Source: an uncultured Clostridia bacterium
Lineage (GTDB): Bacteria; Bacillota; Clostridia; Oscillospirales; CAG-272
Assembly: GCA_937895775.1 (NCBI GenBank)
Contig: CALBLD010000319.1
Span: 1 to 11,443, forward strand
Length of the DNA stretch: 11,443 nt
Reading direction: 5' to 3'
Part shown: piece by piece, positions 1-6,962 of the stretch
How positions within the stretch are numbered: position 1 is the first letter of the stretch
How the letters are laid out: each line of letters begins with the position of its first letter
The notes under the pieces: model-generated
What the model was told of the DNA's origin: nothing
Seen by the model: only the letters and a program-made list of their open reading frames with translations
Database searches by the model: none
Made by a program: the position numbers and the translations under genes

Positions 1-27
1 TGATGTCCGCACCGATCTGCGTTGTAA

Positions 28-1353
28 TTATTCACATTCGATCTTTATAAGACAGGTGGAGTAGAGGGGCATGTTCAGAACAATGGTGTATTCGTCGGAT
101 GTAAATACCTCTTCCTTTGTCAGCGTGCAGTTGTTGACATCGTCAAGCATGTAAACCGACGCTTTCTTTGTCCCCGCATGATCGCCCCGTACATGTACGG
201 ATACTTCCTTTTCGGCAGTGCTTTCGTCGTCGTTGAAATGGCTGAGCATGATCGCCGAGCAGTTTTCGCTGTCTGCGGCGGCAACCCTGACGTCTGCGTC
301 ATCACTTGTTGCCGAAACGGCGTTTTTCAGACAATAGAGGCTGTTGAACATGAGGAAAGGATAATAGCCTTTCAGCTTTTTGCACGGCATGTCGGTGTTG
401 AACATCGAGTTCATAGCACAGGGACGCGCATCATAGAACATGAGATGATCAAGCGGTGCGTTCTGGCTTTCGAGCATGACCGATGAAATGTAGGCGGAGC
501 CTTTCAGATTTTTCTCCGTTTCGAGACTGTAATGCCAGTTTGCGCCCGTCCATGCCTTTACGTAGTTCCATTCGTTCAGAATACTTTCGGCTTTTTCAAG
601 TCCGTGCGCGTCGAGATAAGCTCTGATCTCGCGGATACGTGACGCAACCTTTGACGGGTCGTCGGAATACATGTGCCATGAGAAGAAGTCTATCGGAGCG
701 GTGAGCCTGTTGAAGAAGCCGTTTACCCAGTCGATATGCTTCCAGAACGCGAGTGCGGGACCGCCGATTTTAAGTTCGGGGAAACAGCTTTTCAGATGAT
801 TTGCGGCGACGTCGAAAAATTCGAAGAACTGTTCTTCGGTTCCCTGCCAGCAGGGGTTTTTGACGTTGCCGGCACCGAGATCGGCTTCATTCCATATTTC
901 GAAATATTCGATGTTGTAACGGAAGCCGTCAGCCCAGCCGTAATTGTAGTGTCGGATAATGTGTTCGCAGATGACTGCCCACTTGTGATAATCCTTCGGT
1001 ACGAGCGTGCCGTATTTCTTGATGCCGTGCTCGATTTTTGAGCCGAGACGGTAGAAGACCTTGGTGCCGACGGACATTATTTCTTTGATGTAATTGTCGG
1101 TAACCGTAAAATCATATGACTTCTCGTCGTATGCGTCTGCGTCGAAGTTTGGAAATATCAGGTGGACATCGATCGTGTGTTCTCCTCCGTAGCCTGCATT
1201 GAAGGATGAGTCATGGGTACGTGCATACGGGATTCCTGCCGCACGGTAAGCTTCTACATTTGATGATTTGCCGCCGATCGGACCGTTGTTGACCGAATGC
1301 ATCGGTTTGATGACGCCTGTTTTGTCCGAAACGTCAATGTTAACTCTGACCAT
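28..1353 (-). CDS. GH39-type glycoside hydrolase (probable intracellular beta-xylosidase)
   Basis: A 441-residue protein with a clan GH-A (TIM-barrel) layout. The acid/base motif EIWNEAD is at residues 152-158 (E156) and a second glutamate in ILNEWNY at 258-264 (E261) is the likely nucleophile. The spacing of about 105 residues is usual for the clan. The N-terminal MHSVNNGP and ARTHDSS segments and the C-terminal beta-rich part (about 350-441) resemble GH39 xylan beta-xylosidases. There is no signal peptide, so it should act in the cytoplasm on short oligosaccharides or glycosides brought in by the MFS transporter encoded just upstream. The start ATG overlaps the transporter's stop by 14 bases and has an AAAGGAG about 10 bases upstream, so the two genes are probably translationally coupled. 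Family assignment is from motifs; xyloside specificity is inference, and alpha-L-iduronidase-like or other GH39 activities remain possible. Length is slightly below the roughly 500 residues of characterised GH39 xylosidases. Confidence 0.82.
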   Translation of the reverse strand: MVRVNIDVSDKTGVIKPMHSVNNGPIGGKSSNVEAYRAAGIPYARTHDSSFNAGYGGEHTIDVHLIFPNFDADAYDEKSYDFTVTDNYIKEIMSVGTKVFYRLGSKIEHGIKKYGTLVPKDYHKWAVICEHIIRHYNYGWADGFRYNIEYFEIWNEADLGAGNVKNPCWQGTEEQFFEFFDVAANHLKSCFPELKIGGPALAFWKHIDWVNGFFNRLTAPIDFFSWHMYSDDPSKVASRIREIRAYLDAHGLEKAESILNEWNYVKAWTGANWHYSLETEKNLKGSAYISSVMLESQNAPLDHLMFYDARPCAMNSMFNTDMPCKKLKGYYPFLMFNSLYCLKNAVSATSDDADVRVAAADSENCSAIMLSHFNDDESTAEKEVSVHVRGDHAGTKKASVYMLDDVNNCTLTKEEVFTSDEYTIVLNMPLYSTCLIKIECE

Positions 1354-2653
1354 TTTGATTTTTCTCCTTTGATCTGTTATTTTCTATTTTGTATTTTGTG
1401 TAAAAAACAGCCGAAAGCGCAACAGCCGCCGAGATTGCAGAAAGAATCTGCTGACCGTATACCGTAAGACCGAATATGTTTACCCCGCCTTCACCGATAA
1501 CGGCAAGCAGACGGCTTGCAATGAGGGAAGCGAGAAAGCCGCATACTCCGCCGATGCAGTTTTTTATTGCAAGTGCCTGTACAATGCAGTCGTTTTCGAC
1601 ATAATCGTAAACTATGTTGAACGAATTCTGATTGGAACCGGCGAGACTTACGCAATGGAGTACCGAGAATATAATTACAAACCACTTTGTCTGCGGAGCC
1701 GAAAAAATGTTTATGAAGAAGGCGGCGGAAAGCAGTCCCATGGCAACCTTCATTCCGACGGCATATGAGTGTCGGTCGGAAAAACGTCCGAACGGTGCGG
1801 ATACGACCGCACGACAGATGTTTGCGACTATGTTTATTATCTGTACAGCGGCGACGCTGAAGCCGAGAATCCCGATCTTATAGACGCCCATAAAGCCGAT
1901 CGTTGTGTAAAGCGCGGTATACTGGAGTATAGTCAGAACAACGATCCTGCGGAAATTGCGGTTTTTCAGAGTATTTGCTATAATTTTGCCGAACGGCGGA
2001 TTGGTTTTTGGATTATCCCTGTTGTTCTCCCCGCCGATAAGCATGAGACATATGAAGTTGAATGAGGTAAGCACAAGAACGGTTACCGCAAGGAATAAAA
2101 ATCCGGCGGATTTGTTTCCGGAGTTGTCGAAGGAATCGACGATCACCCCCATGACGAGCGAAAAGATCATTCCGCCGATCAGGGAAATTACTTCCTTGTA
2201 TGCGGAAAAAATTCCGCGCTTTGATTTGTCCACATATGAGTTTGCCCACTTGAACAGCATACCGGCTACAAAGTTTGAAAATGCGTATCCGGTAACCAGA
2301 CATGATATCACAAAAAAAGTTTTCAGCTTTACGCCCGCATCCGCAAACGGAATCAGATACATGGCGGCGAAAAGGAGCTGTGAGCCTATATTTGCGGCGA
2401 TTATTACCGACTTTGCGTTCTTTATACGGCTTGCCGCAAAAAACGAAAGTAACTGAAAAAGGAAGGCGAACGATATTATCGATGAAATTATACCAGTGAC
2501 GCTGTCGGAAACGCCTATCGCTTTAAGCAGCTTTGCCAGAAACGCATCGCTGATAAGCAGGGTAATAAAGTATTCGAATGCGCAGTAGAGCGTGTATGCG
2601 GTGCGGGAACGTAGATATTCTTTGCTTTGATAAATTGTTTCGGAATTGTCCAT
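1340..2653 (-). CDS. MFS transporter, probable sugar/oligosaccharide importer
   Basis: A 437-residue, strongly hydrophobic protein with about twelve predicted membrane segments. A charged cytoplasmic loop in the middle (GGENNRDNPKTNPP, then a KNRNFRR segment) separates two six-helix halves, as in MFS_1 proteins. The RFSDRHS stretch resembles the MFS loop signature. It is the first gene after the divergent AraC-type regulator and its end overlaps the GH39 glycosidase start by 14 bases, so it likely imports the substrate of that enzyme. The ATG start at 2653 has only a weak SD (GGCAAG). Upstream there is a perfect TATAAT but no good -35, consistent with dependence on an activator. Substrate cannot be read from the sequence; an efflux role is possible but less likely in this context. 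Confidence 0.85.
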   Translation of the reverse strand: MDNSETIYQSKEYLRSRTAYTLYCAFEYFITLLISDAFLAKLLKAIGVSDSVTGIISSIISFAFLFQLLSFFAASRIKNAKSVIIAANIGSQLLFAAMYLIPFADAGVKLKTFFVISCLVTGYAFSNFVAGMLFKWANSYVDKSKRGIFSAYKEVISLIGGMIFSLVMGVIVDSFDNSGNKSAGFLFLAVTVLVLTSFNFICLMLIGGENNRDNPKTNPPFGKIIANTLKNRNFRRIVVLTILQYTALYTTIGFMGVYKIGILGFSVAAVQIINIVANICRAVVSAPFGRFSDRHSYAVGMKVAMGLLSAAFFINIFSAPQTKWFVIIFSVLHCVSLAGSNQNSFNIVYDYVENDCIVQALAIKNCIGGVCGFLASLIASRLLAVIGEGGVNIFGLTVYGQQILSAISAAVALSAVFYTKYKIENNRSKEKNQNGQS

Positions 2654-2671
2654 ATTTTTCTTGCCGTCACA

Positions 2672-2700
2672 TTGACATTTGATTTTGCATTTGATATAAT
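2672..2700 (+). promoter_or_regulatory. Sigma-A promoter of the AraC-family regulator
   Basis: TTGACA at 2672-2677 and TATAAT at 2695-2700 are separated by exactly 17 bases, a full consensus match. Transcription should start near 2707, giving a leader of about 76 bases that carries the repeated TATTGAY boxes before the GTG start at 2783. Confidence 0.85.
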
Positions 2701-2707
2701 TATATCA
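2692..2707. promoter_or_regulatory. 16-bp perfect palindrome containing back-to-back -10 boxes
   Basis: TGATATAATTATATCA reads the same on both strands. It contains TATAAT on the plus strand (2695-2700) for the regulator gene and TATAAT on the minus strand (2704-2699) for the transporter-glycosidase operon. The minus-strand box has no recognisable -35 at 16-19 bases; the nearest fit is AGGACA with a 20-base spacer. The two directions therefore probably compete for polymerase at one site. The palindrome could also be a repressor site. Confidence 0.65.
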
Positions 2708-2711
2708 CACA

Positions 2712-2760
2712 TATTGATTTTTTCTGTCCTATTATTGACTGTAAGTGAAAGAATATTGAC
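2712..2760. promoter_or_regulatory. Three phased TATTGAY direct repeats, candidate AraC-type operator
   Basis: TATTGAT at 2712-2718, TATTGAC at 2733-2739 and TATTGAC at 2754-2760 lie exactly 21 bases apart, two helical turns. A further ATTGAC at 2671-2676 is in the same 21-base register (42 bases before 2713). Relative to a minus-strand transcription start near 2692 the boxes lie at about -20 to -26, -41 to -47 and -62 to -68, the region where AraC-type activators bind next to RNA polymerase. They also lie downstream of the regulator's own start site, where binding would repress it. The repeats are seen directly; their role is inferred. Confidence 0.6.
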
Positions 2761-2782
2761 TTTAACCGGGGGTGATGAAGCA

Positions 2783-3661
2783 GTGAATGAAATTAAATCG
2801 GAGAGCGAACATATAAGGTCAAATCTTCCCGAGCTTGACGTGAACCTTTTCTGCGATCTGGAACTCATCGACAGTGTCAAATACCTCGGGTTTCACTTTC
2901 ACAGGGAAATCGAACTTGTGAAGGTCAAAACCGGCGGGATCAGATGCGGATTTGTCGATAAAACAGAGTGGGTTTCGGAGGGAGATCTGCTGATAGTCAA
3001 CTCGAATACCGTACACAGACTGATTCCCGGACCCGAAAGGTCGGTTTGCGATCTTGTTCAGCTTGACGCGTCAAACTATCTTGCCGAAAATGAGCCGCAG
3101 ACCGAAAAATATCTCAGTGCCTTCGTCAACATCAATTTTGCAAGTCCGTATATGCTTGTAAAAAAAGGAGAGCATACCGAGGTATCGGATGCGATAGACA
3201 GAATGATCCGCGAATATAAGACAAAGGGAGTGGCGTATGATCTGTATATCAGATCATGCATTTACGGAATACTTGCCTTTTTGCGCAGATATCGGCTGCT
3301 TGTCGATCTGCACGAAATTGCCGATGTGACAAAGCTCGAAAAAATTGCGGATGTCATAGGATATATAAATTCGAACAGCGAGAAGAAACTGTCGCTCGAT
3401 ATGATAAGCGGTGAATCCTATATAAATAAGTATTATCTCTGCCGACTGTTCAAAAACACCGTCGGGACGACTGTCGGCGAGTATATAAATTATGTCAGAA
3501 TGAGAAAAGCCGAGGAGATGCTTTCGACAACTTCAAAAAGTGTGACCGATATAGCACTTTCGACCGGTTTTTCATCGGTGCAGTATCTCGGACGGCTTTT
3601 CCGCCATTACAGGGGATGCTCTCCGACAGAGTTCAGAAAAAGGAAAACGAGCAGGTATTGA
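2783..3661 (+). CDS. AraC-family transcriptional regulator with cupin sensor domain
   Basis: 292 residues from the GTG start. The N-terminal half has the cupin-like arabinose-binding fold features of the family: the HFHREIELVKV strand at about residues 38-48 and WVSEGDLLIVNSNTVHRL at about 62-79. The C-terminal 100 residues hold two helix-turn-helix motifs (LSLDMISGESYINKYYLCRLF, then SVTDIALSTGFSSVQYLGRLF followed by the family-typical YRGCSPTEFRK). An ATG-initiated reading frame extends upstream to 2627, but its first 52 codons would cover the promoter and the divergent gene's start. GTG 2783 has GGGGG 10 bases upstream and gives the standard family length. The gene diverges from the MFS-GH39 operon and is its likely sugar-responsive activator. 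It probably binds the 21-base phased boxes in the shared upstream region. Confidence 0.85.
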   Translation: MNEIKSESEHIRSNLPELDVNLFCDLELIDSVKYLGFHFHREIELVKVKTGGIRCGFVDKTEWVSEGDLLIVNSNTVHRLIPGPERSVCDLVQLDASNYLAENEPQTEKYLSAFVNINFASPYMLVKKGEHTEVSDAIDRMIREYKTKGVAYDLYIRSCIYGILAFLRRYRLLVDLHEIADVTKLEKIADVIGYINSNSEKKLSLDMISGESYINKYYLCRLFKNTVGTTVGEYINYVRMRKAEEMLSTTSKSVTDIALSTGFSSVQYLGRLFRHYRGCSPTEFRKRKTSRY

Positions 3662-3721
3662 GATGCTGTACCGCCAATGTAAAATCTTTGACAGGCTTTT
3701 GTAAAATGTCTGTCCTGCCGA
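3662..3721. other. Intergenic spacer with repeated TGTAAAAT and weak hairpin
   Basis: Between the regulator's stop and the kinase promoter, TGTAAAAT occurs at 3678-3685 and 3700-3707. GACAG (3690-3694) can pair with CTGTC (3710-3714) around an imperfect T/A-rich stem. No U-tract follows, so a terminator is not supported. A TTGACA at 3688-3693 has no matching -10. No coding sequence is seen here. Confidence 0.3.
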
Positions 3722-3749
3722 TTGATATCACCCGTTTTTATGCTATAAT
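3722..3749 (+). promoter_or_regulatory. Promoter of the pyridoxamine kinase gene (extended -10)
   Basis: TTGATA at 3722-3727 and TATAAT at 3744-3749 are spaced by 16 bases. TGC directly precedes the -10, an extended -10 element. Transcription should start near 3756, giving a leader of about 26 bases. GGGGGAG at 3767-3773 is the ribosome binding site, 8 bases before the ATG. Confidence 0.75.
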
Positions 3750-3781
3750 ATGCATGTAAATTTTTTGGGGGAGCGATAAAA

Positions 3782-4633
3782 ATGAGCAATGAATATAAAA
3801 GAGTGCTGACTGTTCAGGATATTTCCTGCGTCGGACAGTGTTCGCTGACGGTTGCACTGCCGATTCTTTCGGCATGCGGACTTGAAACCTGCGTGCTTCC
3901 GTCTGCGGTTCTGTCAACCCATACGGGCGGATTTTCAAATTATACCTTCCGTGATCTTACCGACGATATGGAGCCGATAATGAACCATTGGATCAGCGAA
4001 AAGATCGGATTCGACGCTATATATACCGGCTATCTCGGAAGCGAAAGGCAGACGGATATTGTAAAAAAGATGTTTGAAAGCCTCGGGAAGCCGGATACCG
4101 GACTGCTTAAGGCGGTTGACCCGGCAATGGCGGATAACGGCAGACTCTATCCGGGGTTTGATTCCGGATTTGTCGATGCGATGAAGAGGCTTTGCGCATC
4201 GGCGGATATAATACTTCCGAATATAACCGAGGCATGTCTGCTGACCGATACCGGATACAGAACCGAATATGATGAAGATTACGTGAAAAAGCTTTGCGAA
4301 AAGCTGTCCGCTCTCGGCGCAAAGAAGATCGTTCTTACCGGAGTCGGATATAACAACGAAACGACGGGTGTACTCGTGTGCGACGACGGCACGTCCGATT
4401 ACTATTGTCATCGGAAGATATCGAAAGGATGCCACGGAACCGGAGATATTTTTGCATCGGCATTCATCGGCTCGTATGTAAGAGGTGTTTCTCTCATTGA
4501 AAGCGCAAAGATTGCCGCCGATTTCACCGTAGGATGCATTGAAAGAACGATAAAGGATAAAAATCATTGGTACGGTGCCGAATTTGAGCAGGGACTCGGC
4601 GATCTGATCGGAGCGATCAGCGAAAAAGTATAA
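3782..4633 (+). CDS. Pyridoxamine kinase (PdxK/PdxY-like, ribokinase fold)
   Basis: 283 residues, the usual length for the family. It phosphorylates pyridoxamine, pyridoxal or pyridoxine at the 5' hydroxyl with ATP in the vitamin B6 salvage pathway, in the cytoplasm. Visible motifs are the N-terminal VQDISCVGQCSLT (11-23), the substrate-pocket stretch LPSAVLSTHTGGF (39-51), YTGYLGS (81-87), DPAMADNGRLY (113-123), LPNITEA (145-151), and the ribokinase signature GCHGTGD (216-222) with D222 as catalytic base. The opening matches the clostridial pyridoxamine kinase subgroup closely. It is a single-gene unit with its own promoter and a strong stem-loop immediately after the stop. It has no evident functional link to its neighbours. 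Confidence 0.9.
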   Translation: MSNEYKRVLTVQDISCVGQCSLTVALPILSACGLETCVLPSAVLSTHTGGFSNYTFRDLTDDMEPIMNHWISEKIGFDAIYTGYLGSERQTDIVKKMFESLGKPDTGLLKAVDPAMADNGRLYPGFDSGFVDAMKRLCASADIILPNITEACLLTDTGYRTEYDEDYVKKLCEKLSALGAKKIVLTGVGYNNETTGVLVCDDGTSDYYCHRKISKGCHGTGDIFASAFIGSYVRGVSLIESAKIAADFTVGCIERTIKDKNHWYGAEFEQGLGDLIGAISEKV

Positions 4634-4638
4634 AAAAT

Positions 4639-4669
4639 GCACCCCGAAAGATTTTGTCTTTCGGGGTGC
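4639..4669. terminator. Bidirectional intrinsic terminator between pyridoxamine kinase and PlsY-like genes
   Basis: A perfect 13-bp stem (GCACCCCGAAAGA at 4639-4651 with its complement at 4657-4669) closes a 5-base loop. The minus-strand side is followed by ATTTTTTA, a good U-tract for the convergent acyltransferase operon. The plus-strand side has only the weaker GGATTTTGTT tail. Confidence 0.85.
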
Positions 4670-4677
4670 GGATTTTG

Positions 4678-5343
4678 TTATTGCGCCGGTTTGTCTTTGT
4701 TGACGGCAGCCTTTTCGCGGTTTTCTTTTTCTATAACCTCTGCGGTACAGAATCTGAGTGAGTGTTTGTAAATAACGGTAAGCGACAGTATAATTACACC
4801 GACCGCAACCGATGCAAGTCCGCGTCTGATAAGAAGAGGCGCGGAGCCGGCGGCGAACAGTGCGTATGTCACGATGCTGCGCTTTCTGTGAGGTCCTACA
4901 CGGACAAGCGTCGATGTGATTATGTAAATCGCAGCAAGGATGAGAACACATCTTGTAACCGGCAACATGCCGAGCATGACGCCGAAAGATACCGCAATGC
5001 TTTTTCCGCCCCTGAAACCGTTGAAGGGAGCGACCGCATGACCGATGACCGGAGCGGCGATTATGGGTGCAAACAAAAGACTGCGGACATCGGTGTACCT
5101 CAGCGAGACAAAGACCGGGACAAATCCCTTGCATATCTCAAGGATGAGGCATATCATTCCTATTACGGGACCGCATGACATGAATACGTTCGCAGCTCCA
5201 GGGTTTTTGTCATCCGACAGAGAGCAAATGTCTTTTCCGAAGAAAACAAGCGGAATCAGCTTGCAGAAAAGTATGCTTCCGGAAAGAAATCCGAGGCAGG
5301 TGAAAATTATGTACGGGGCAAAATTCAGAATAAAATCACGCAT
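4678..5343 (-). CDS. PlsY-family glycerol-3-phosphate acyltransferase
   Basis: 221 residues with several membrane helices. PlsY transfers an acyl group from acyl-phosphate to sn-glycerol-3-phosphate, making lysophosphatidic acid at the membrane. The three conserved cytoplasmic motifs are visible: the SGS turn (21-23), KNPGAANV (46-53), and GHAVAPFNGFRGGK (101-114), the glycine-rich phosphate-binding loop. It differs from the textbook version: DDKNPGAANV stands where GSGNPGATNV is usual, and a charged C-terminal tail of about 25 residues is present. The ATG overlaps the stop of the glycosyltransferase gene by 8 bases and has AAAGGAGG just upstream, so it is the second gene of a two-gene lipid operon. 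It may be a paralogue of a housekeeping PlsY elsewhere in the genome; acyl donor specificity is not visible. Confidence 0.85.
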   Translation of the reverse strand: MRDFILNFAPYIIFTCLGFLSGSILFCKLIPLVFFGKDICSLSDDKNPGAANVFMSCGPVIGMICLILEICKGFVPVFVSLRYTDVRSLLFAPIIAAPVIGHAVAPFNGFRGGKSIAVSFGVMLGMLPVTRCVLILAAIYIITSTLVRVGPHRKRSIVTYALFAAGSAPLLIRRGLASVAVGVIILSLTVIYKHSLRFCTAEVIEKENREKAAVNKDKPAQ

Positions 5344-6466
5344 TTTTGGACTTCCTCCTTTTCTTTCTCATTACAACATCCGCAATGTCGGAAGCGGCAT
5401 GCGGATTTATACATTCCGCCTCGCACTTTCGCATGCGGGTACTTCGGGCACTGTCGTTTGCTATGGAGAAAGCAAGATCGGCGGCGTTTGCAGGGTCTGT
5501 CGCACGAACCGACATTCCGTTTCTTTCGAACAGTTCGGCATTCTTTGTTTCGCATCCCGGGATCGCGTTGACGTGTACTATCGGAATCTGCGCGGCGGCA
5601 GCTTCGGTGCAGGTGATGCCGCCCGATTTGGATATCAGAACATCGGACGCTTTCATGTAAAGGTAAACCTTGTCGGTAAATGAAACCGCATGAACCTGCC
5701 TGTCATGCCTGTGTTCGCGCTTTATCTCGTTGTACAGATCCTTGTTTTTTCCGGTAAGCACAAATATTTCGGCATTCGGATCATTGAATGAAAGAAGGGA
5801 ATTGCAGATCGGAAGGGCATAGGTGCATCCCGCACCTCCGGTCATGATGAGGTATACCCTGCGGTCGTCGGCAATTGACAGCAGTTGCCTTGCCTGCGCT
5901 CTGTCGATACCCGACGAAAATCCGGACGAAACAGGTATCCCGGTGACAGCCAGTCTCCGCCTGTCCATCCCTTCGCGGACACATTCTTCCAGAACATCGG
6001 CATGCGGAACAAAGCACATGTCAAGCTCCACCTCGCGGAAAAACGGGATCAGTGTGTAGTCGGTCAGTATGCCGTAGCACGGAATTTTTATTTTTCCCGA
6101 CCTTTTCAGATATGTGAGGGTCTGCATCGGAAAAAGATGGGTGCATACAACAGCCGTAAAACCGTTTTCGTTTATAAAATTCAAAAGCTTGTCCGACTGT
6201 GACGAATTTGCTATGAATACCGGACTTTTGATTCCGGTTGAGCTGTATATCTTTCCGGCACGGTATATGGCTCCGAAAAGATGCGGAAGCTTCACAATCA
6301 TTGAATTGTATATGGACGATATCGTGTCAGATGTTTTTTCGCTGCACAGCGAAAGCGCATCAACAAGCTCGCAATCAACGCCTCTTGAGCGGAATTCTTC
6401 GTACAATGCTCTTGCCGCACCGTTGTGACCTTCGCCCGTGTTGGCACTTAAAATGAGGATGTTCAT
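5336..6466 (-). CDS. UgtP/MGDG-synthase-like diacylglycerol glycosyltransferase
   Basis: 376 residues from ATG 6466, two-domain GT-B fold (GT28-type). The N-terminal MGDG-synthase-like domain begins MNILILSANTGEGHNGAA, with the GEGHN loop at 11-15 followed by CTHLFP (108-113) and TDYTLIPFF (135-143). The C-terminal nucleotide-sugar domain has MTGGAG (208-213) and ISKSGGITCTEAAAAQIP (278-295), which bind the UDP-sugar. The family moves glucose or galactose from UDP-sugar to diacylglycerol at the inner membrane face, forming glycolipids that can serve as lipoteichoic acid anchors. An upstream ATG at 6562 would add 32 residues, but those codons span the promoter (TATAAT at 6505-6500). ATG 6466 has AAAGGAAG 10 bases upstream. 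The gene overlaps the PlsY-like gene by 8 bases. Sugar type and number added are not determinable. Confidence 0.83.
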   Translation of the reverse strand: MNILILSANTGEGHNGAARALYEEFRSRGVDCELVDALSLCSEKTSDTISSIYNSMIVKLPHLFGAIYRAGKIYSSTGIKSPVFIANSSQSDKLLNFINENGFTAVVCTHLFPMQTLTYLKRSGKIKIPCYGILTDYTLIPFFREVELDMCFVPHADVLEECVREGMDRRRLAVTGIPVSSGFSSGIDRAQARQLLSIADDRRVYLIMTGGAGCTYALPICNSLLSFNDPNAEIFVLTGKNKDLYNEIKREHRHDRQVHAVSFTDKVYLYMKASDVLISKSGGITCTEAAAAQIPIVHVNAIPGCETKNAELFERNGMSVRATDPANAADLAFSIANDSARSTRMRKCEAECINPHAASDIADVVMRKKRRKSKNA

Positions 6467-6499
6467 TCCAAATACACTTCCTTTCGCTTTTCTGACCTC

Positions 6500-6528
6500 A
6501 TTATATATGCCGGATCGACGGTTGTCAA
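6500..6528 (-). promoter_or_regulatory. Sigma-A promoter of the glycosyltransferase-PlsY operon
   Basis: On the minus strand TTGACA (6528-6523) and TATAAT (6505-6500) are separated by 17 bases, a full consensus match. The start should be near 6493, with a leader of about 27 bases. It lies within the 5' part of the longer reading frame, which settles the ATG at 6466 as the start. Confidence 0.85.
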
Positions 6529-6575
6529 TGGTCAGATTCGCATATTCAGCCCTATAATCCACAGCTGTGTATTAT

Positions 6576-6962
6576 TTAGTCGAAATCTGTCGGGATATGA
6601 ACAGACTTTCTGTCCTCTGCGGAAAATGATATTTCAAGGATGTCATCGAAAAAGATCATTTTTTCTCCGATTTCGATTGTGCGGAAAACAAGATCGACTT
6701 TTTTTACATAACCGCTTTCGCGGACATAGCGGATACCGTTGTGATATATGCAGATTGCGTGATATCCGGGTTTTATGGCGTTCAGTTTGTCGTTTATTTC
6801 CGATGCGCGCTCGTCGCCGATCTCGATCTTTGCCTCTTTTTTGTCGGCTTCGATCCTCTTGAGGGCGGGTTCAAGCTCGCTTATCGCCATGAATGGGGAA
6901 AACTGCTTTGCCCGTTCGGATACGGGCATCTTAGTCCGCTTTTGGCTTTTGTTCGTATTCAC
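6576..6962 (-). CDS. YolD-like protein, partner of the Y-family polymerase
   Basis: 128 residues. The RAKQFSPFMAI motif (17-27) is the hallmark of the YolD-like family, followed by a charged helix (about 30-62) and a beta-rich C-terminal half with GYHAICIYHNGIRYV (66-80) and IFFDDILEISF (103-113). YolD-like proteins are found next to Y-family translesion polymerases in Bacillota and their prophages (for example beside uvrX), and are thought to play a UmuD-like or accessory role; the biochemical function is not established. The start is GTG 6962, inside the 3' end of the polymerase gene (32-base overlap), with AGGAGGT 10 bases upstream. ATG 6929, just after the polymerase stop, is an alternative with a poorer SD and a product 11 residues shorter. 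No terminator is evident after it, so read-through into the glycosyltransferase operon is possible. Confidence 0.8.
   Translation of the reverse strand: MNTNKSQKRTKMPVSERAKQFSPFMAISELEPALKRIEADKKEAKIEIGDERASEINDKLNAIKPGYHAICIYHNGIRYVRESGYVKKVDLVFRTIEIGEKMIFFDDILEISFSAEDRKSVHIPTDFD

Noticed and set aside
1..27. Possible start of another gene downstream of the GH39 gene
   Set aside because: Only 27 bases are available on the far side of the stop. There is no ATG on the minus strand and no clear SD or stem-loop.
2627..2782. N-terminal extension of the AraC-type regulator from ATG 2627
   Set aside because: These 52 codons overlap the divergent MFS start and contain both promoters and the operator boxes. 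The regulator has normal family length from GTG 2783.
3935..5134. Long open frame of about 400 codons on the minus strand, antisense to the pyridoxamine kinase gene and running into the PlsY-like gene
   Set aside because: It spans the strong terminator at 4639-4669, lies over two well-supported genes in other frames, and its translation is rich in Arg, Cys and His with no recognisable domain. It is a codon-bias shadow.
6467..6562. 32-residue N-terminal extension of the glycosyltransferase from ATG 6562
   Set aside because: The consensus promoter lies inside it, so the transcript starts downstream of that ATG. The family N-terminus begins at MNILILSANTGEGHN.
6560..6569. CACAGCTGTG palindrome after the YolD-like gene as a terminator
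   Set aside because: It has no loop and no U-tract, so it cannot work as an intrinsic terminator. At 10 bp it may be chance.
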